Below are positions 5,088-5,221 of a DNA stretch of 5,221 nucleotides, in pieces. Positions within the stretch are counted from its first letter, which is position 1. Each line of letters begins with the position of its first letter. This DNA is from JAKBEU01 sp036172095 (lineage in GTDB: Bacteria; Patescibacteriota; Microgenomatia; UBA1406; GWC2-37-13): the NCBI GenBank assembly GCA_036172095.1, contig JAVHSH010000006.1, forward strand, positions 1 to 5,221, written 5' to 3'. Below the pieces are notes generated by a model. It was not told the DNA's origin. It saw only the letters and a list, made by a program, of their open reading frames with translations, and ran no database searches. Position numbers and translations under genes: made by a program.

Positions 5088-5093
5088 ATTGTA
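5088..5093 (-). promoter_or_regulatory. Candidate -10 box of the mtaB-tRNA operon
   Basis: TACAAT on the minus strand, the same box as at pheS, 8 nt before the mtaB ATG; a start about 7 nt downstream would be leaderless. The box sits in the perfect 10-bp palindrome ATTGTACAAT (5088-5097). The only -35-like sequence is GGGACA with a long 19-nt spacer, so confidence is modest. It would serve mtaB, both tRNAs and possibly the thrS leader. Confidence 0.4.
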
Positions 5094-5133
5094 CAATATG
5101 ACCATAATGCGTTGTCCCAGTCTAATATACCCC

Positions 5134-5162
5134 TTGACAATTATACATATTACTGCTATACT
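5134..5162 (+). promoter_or_regulatory. Strong plus-strand promoter at right edge
   Basis: TTGACA (5134-5139), exact -35 consensus, a 17-nt spacer, then TATACT (5157-5162), five of six for the -10 box. The expected start is near 5169-5170. It diverges from mtaB and is the only good plus-strand signal in the window. It leads straight into a hairpin with a T-tract; what lies beyond the window is unknown. Confidence 0.7.
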
Positions 5163-5169
5163 TCTTTTT

Positions 5170-5217
5170 AGATCTTAAGGTTTTTCTACCAGCTAGAAGA
5201 GCTTTAAGATTTTTTTT
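5170..5217 (+). terminator. 19-bp hairpin plus T-tract directly at the predicted transcription start
   Basis: Bases 5170-5188 pair without gap or mismatch with 5194-5212 (19 pairs, four of them G-U) around the loop CCAGC (5189-5193). The descending arm runs into eight Ts (5210-5217). The shape is that of an intrinsic terminator, yet the stem begins at or next to the start predicted from the promoter just upstream. It could end a transcript of about 48 nt, act as a promoter-proximal attenuator for a gene starting beyond the edge (an ATG follows at 5218), or be a stabilising 5' hairpin. The minus strand has no matching T-tract on the other side. Confidence 0.6.
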
Positions 5218-5221
5218 ATGG

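Noticed and set aside
5218..5221. Start of a plus-strand gene at the ATG after the T-tract
   Set aside because: Only four bases are in the window, so there is no coding evidence.

Overview
The window looks like a small-genome bacterium, AT-rich, using the standard code (TAA, TAG and TGA all serve as stops; every gene is intact under it). Shine-Dalgarno sites are nearly absent, ThrRS lacks the TGS domain, no tRNA encodes CCA, and several promoters sit almost on top of start codons. Together these suggest a Candidate Phyla Radiation (Patescibacteria)-type genome. That placement is inference; no marker here proves it.

All recognisable genes are on the minus strand and belong to the translation machinery. 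In transcription order (right to left): an MtaB-type tRNA methylthiotransferase (3808-5079), tRNA-Asp(GUC) (3744-3817), tRNA-Val(GAC) (3665-3738), a 14-codon leader ORF with a transcription attenuator (3547-3645), thrS (1744-3507), infC (1218-1760), rpmI (960-1160), rplT (608-955), and the first 177 codons of pheS (1-533, running off the left edge). The order thrS-infC-rpmI-rplT-pheS is the classical enterobacterial one. In E. coli a 14-residue, Phe-rich leader peptide (PheM) precedes pheS. Here no such leader precedes pheS; instead a 14-residue peptide with four consecutive Thr codons precedes thrS.

The main discovery candidate is that leader. It encodes MKYIINKITTTTFS, and the RNA can form a 1:2 pause structure, a 12-bp 2:3 antiterminator and a 3:4 intrinsic terminator ending in U7. 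This is the textbook design for ribosome-mediated attenuation, here predicted to sense threonyl-tRNA and control its own synthetase. The leader begins only 19 nt after tRNA-Val, so it is probably transcribed through the tRNAs.

Other points: near-leaderless promoters with a shared TTCACA-17-TAYAAT form at rpmI and pheS; an mtaB stop codon made of U8-A9-G10 of tRNA-Asp; an infC with no possible ATG start near its N-terminus; and, at the right edge on the plus strand, a near-consensus promoter followed at once by a 19-bp hairpin and T8. No stretch over 300 bases lacks a gene; the longest intergenic stretch is the right-hand 142 nt.
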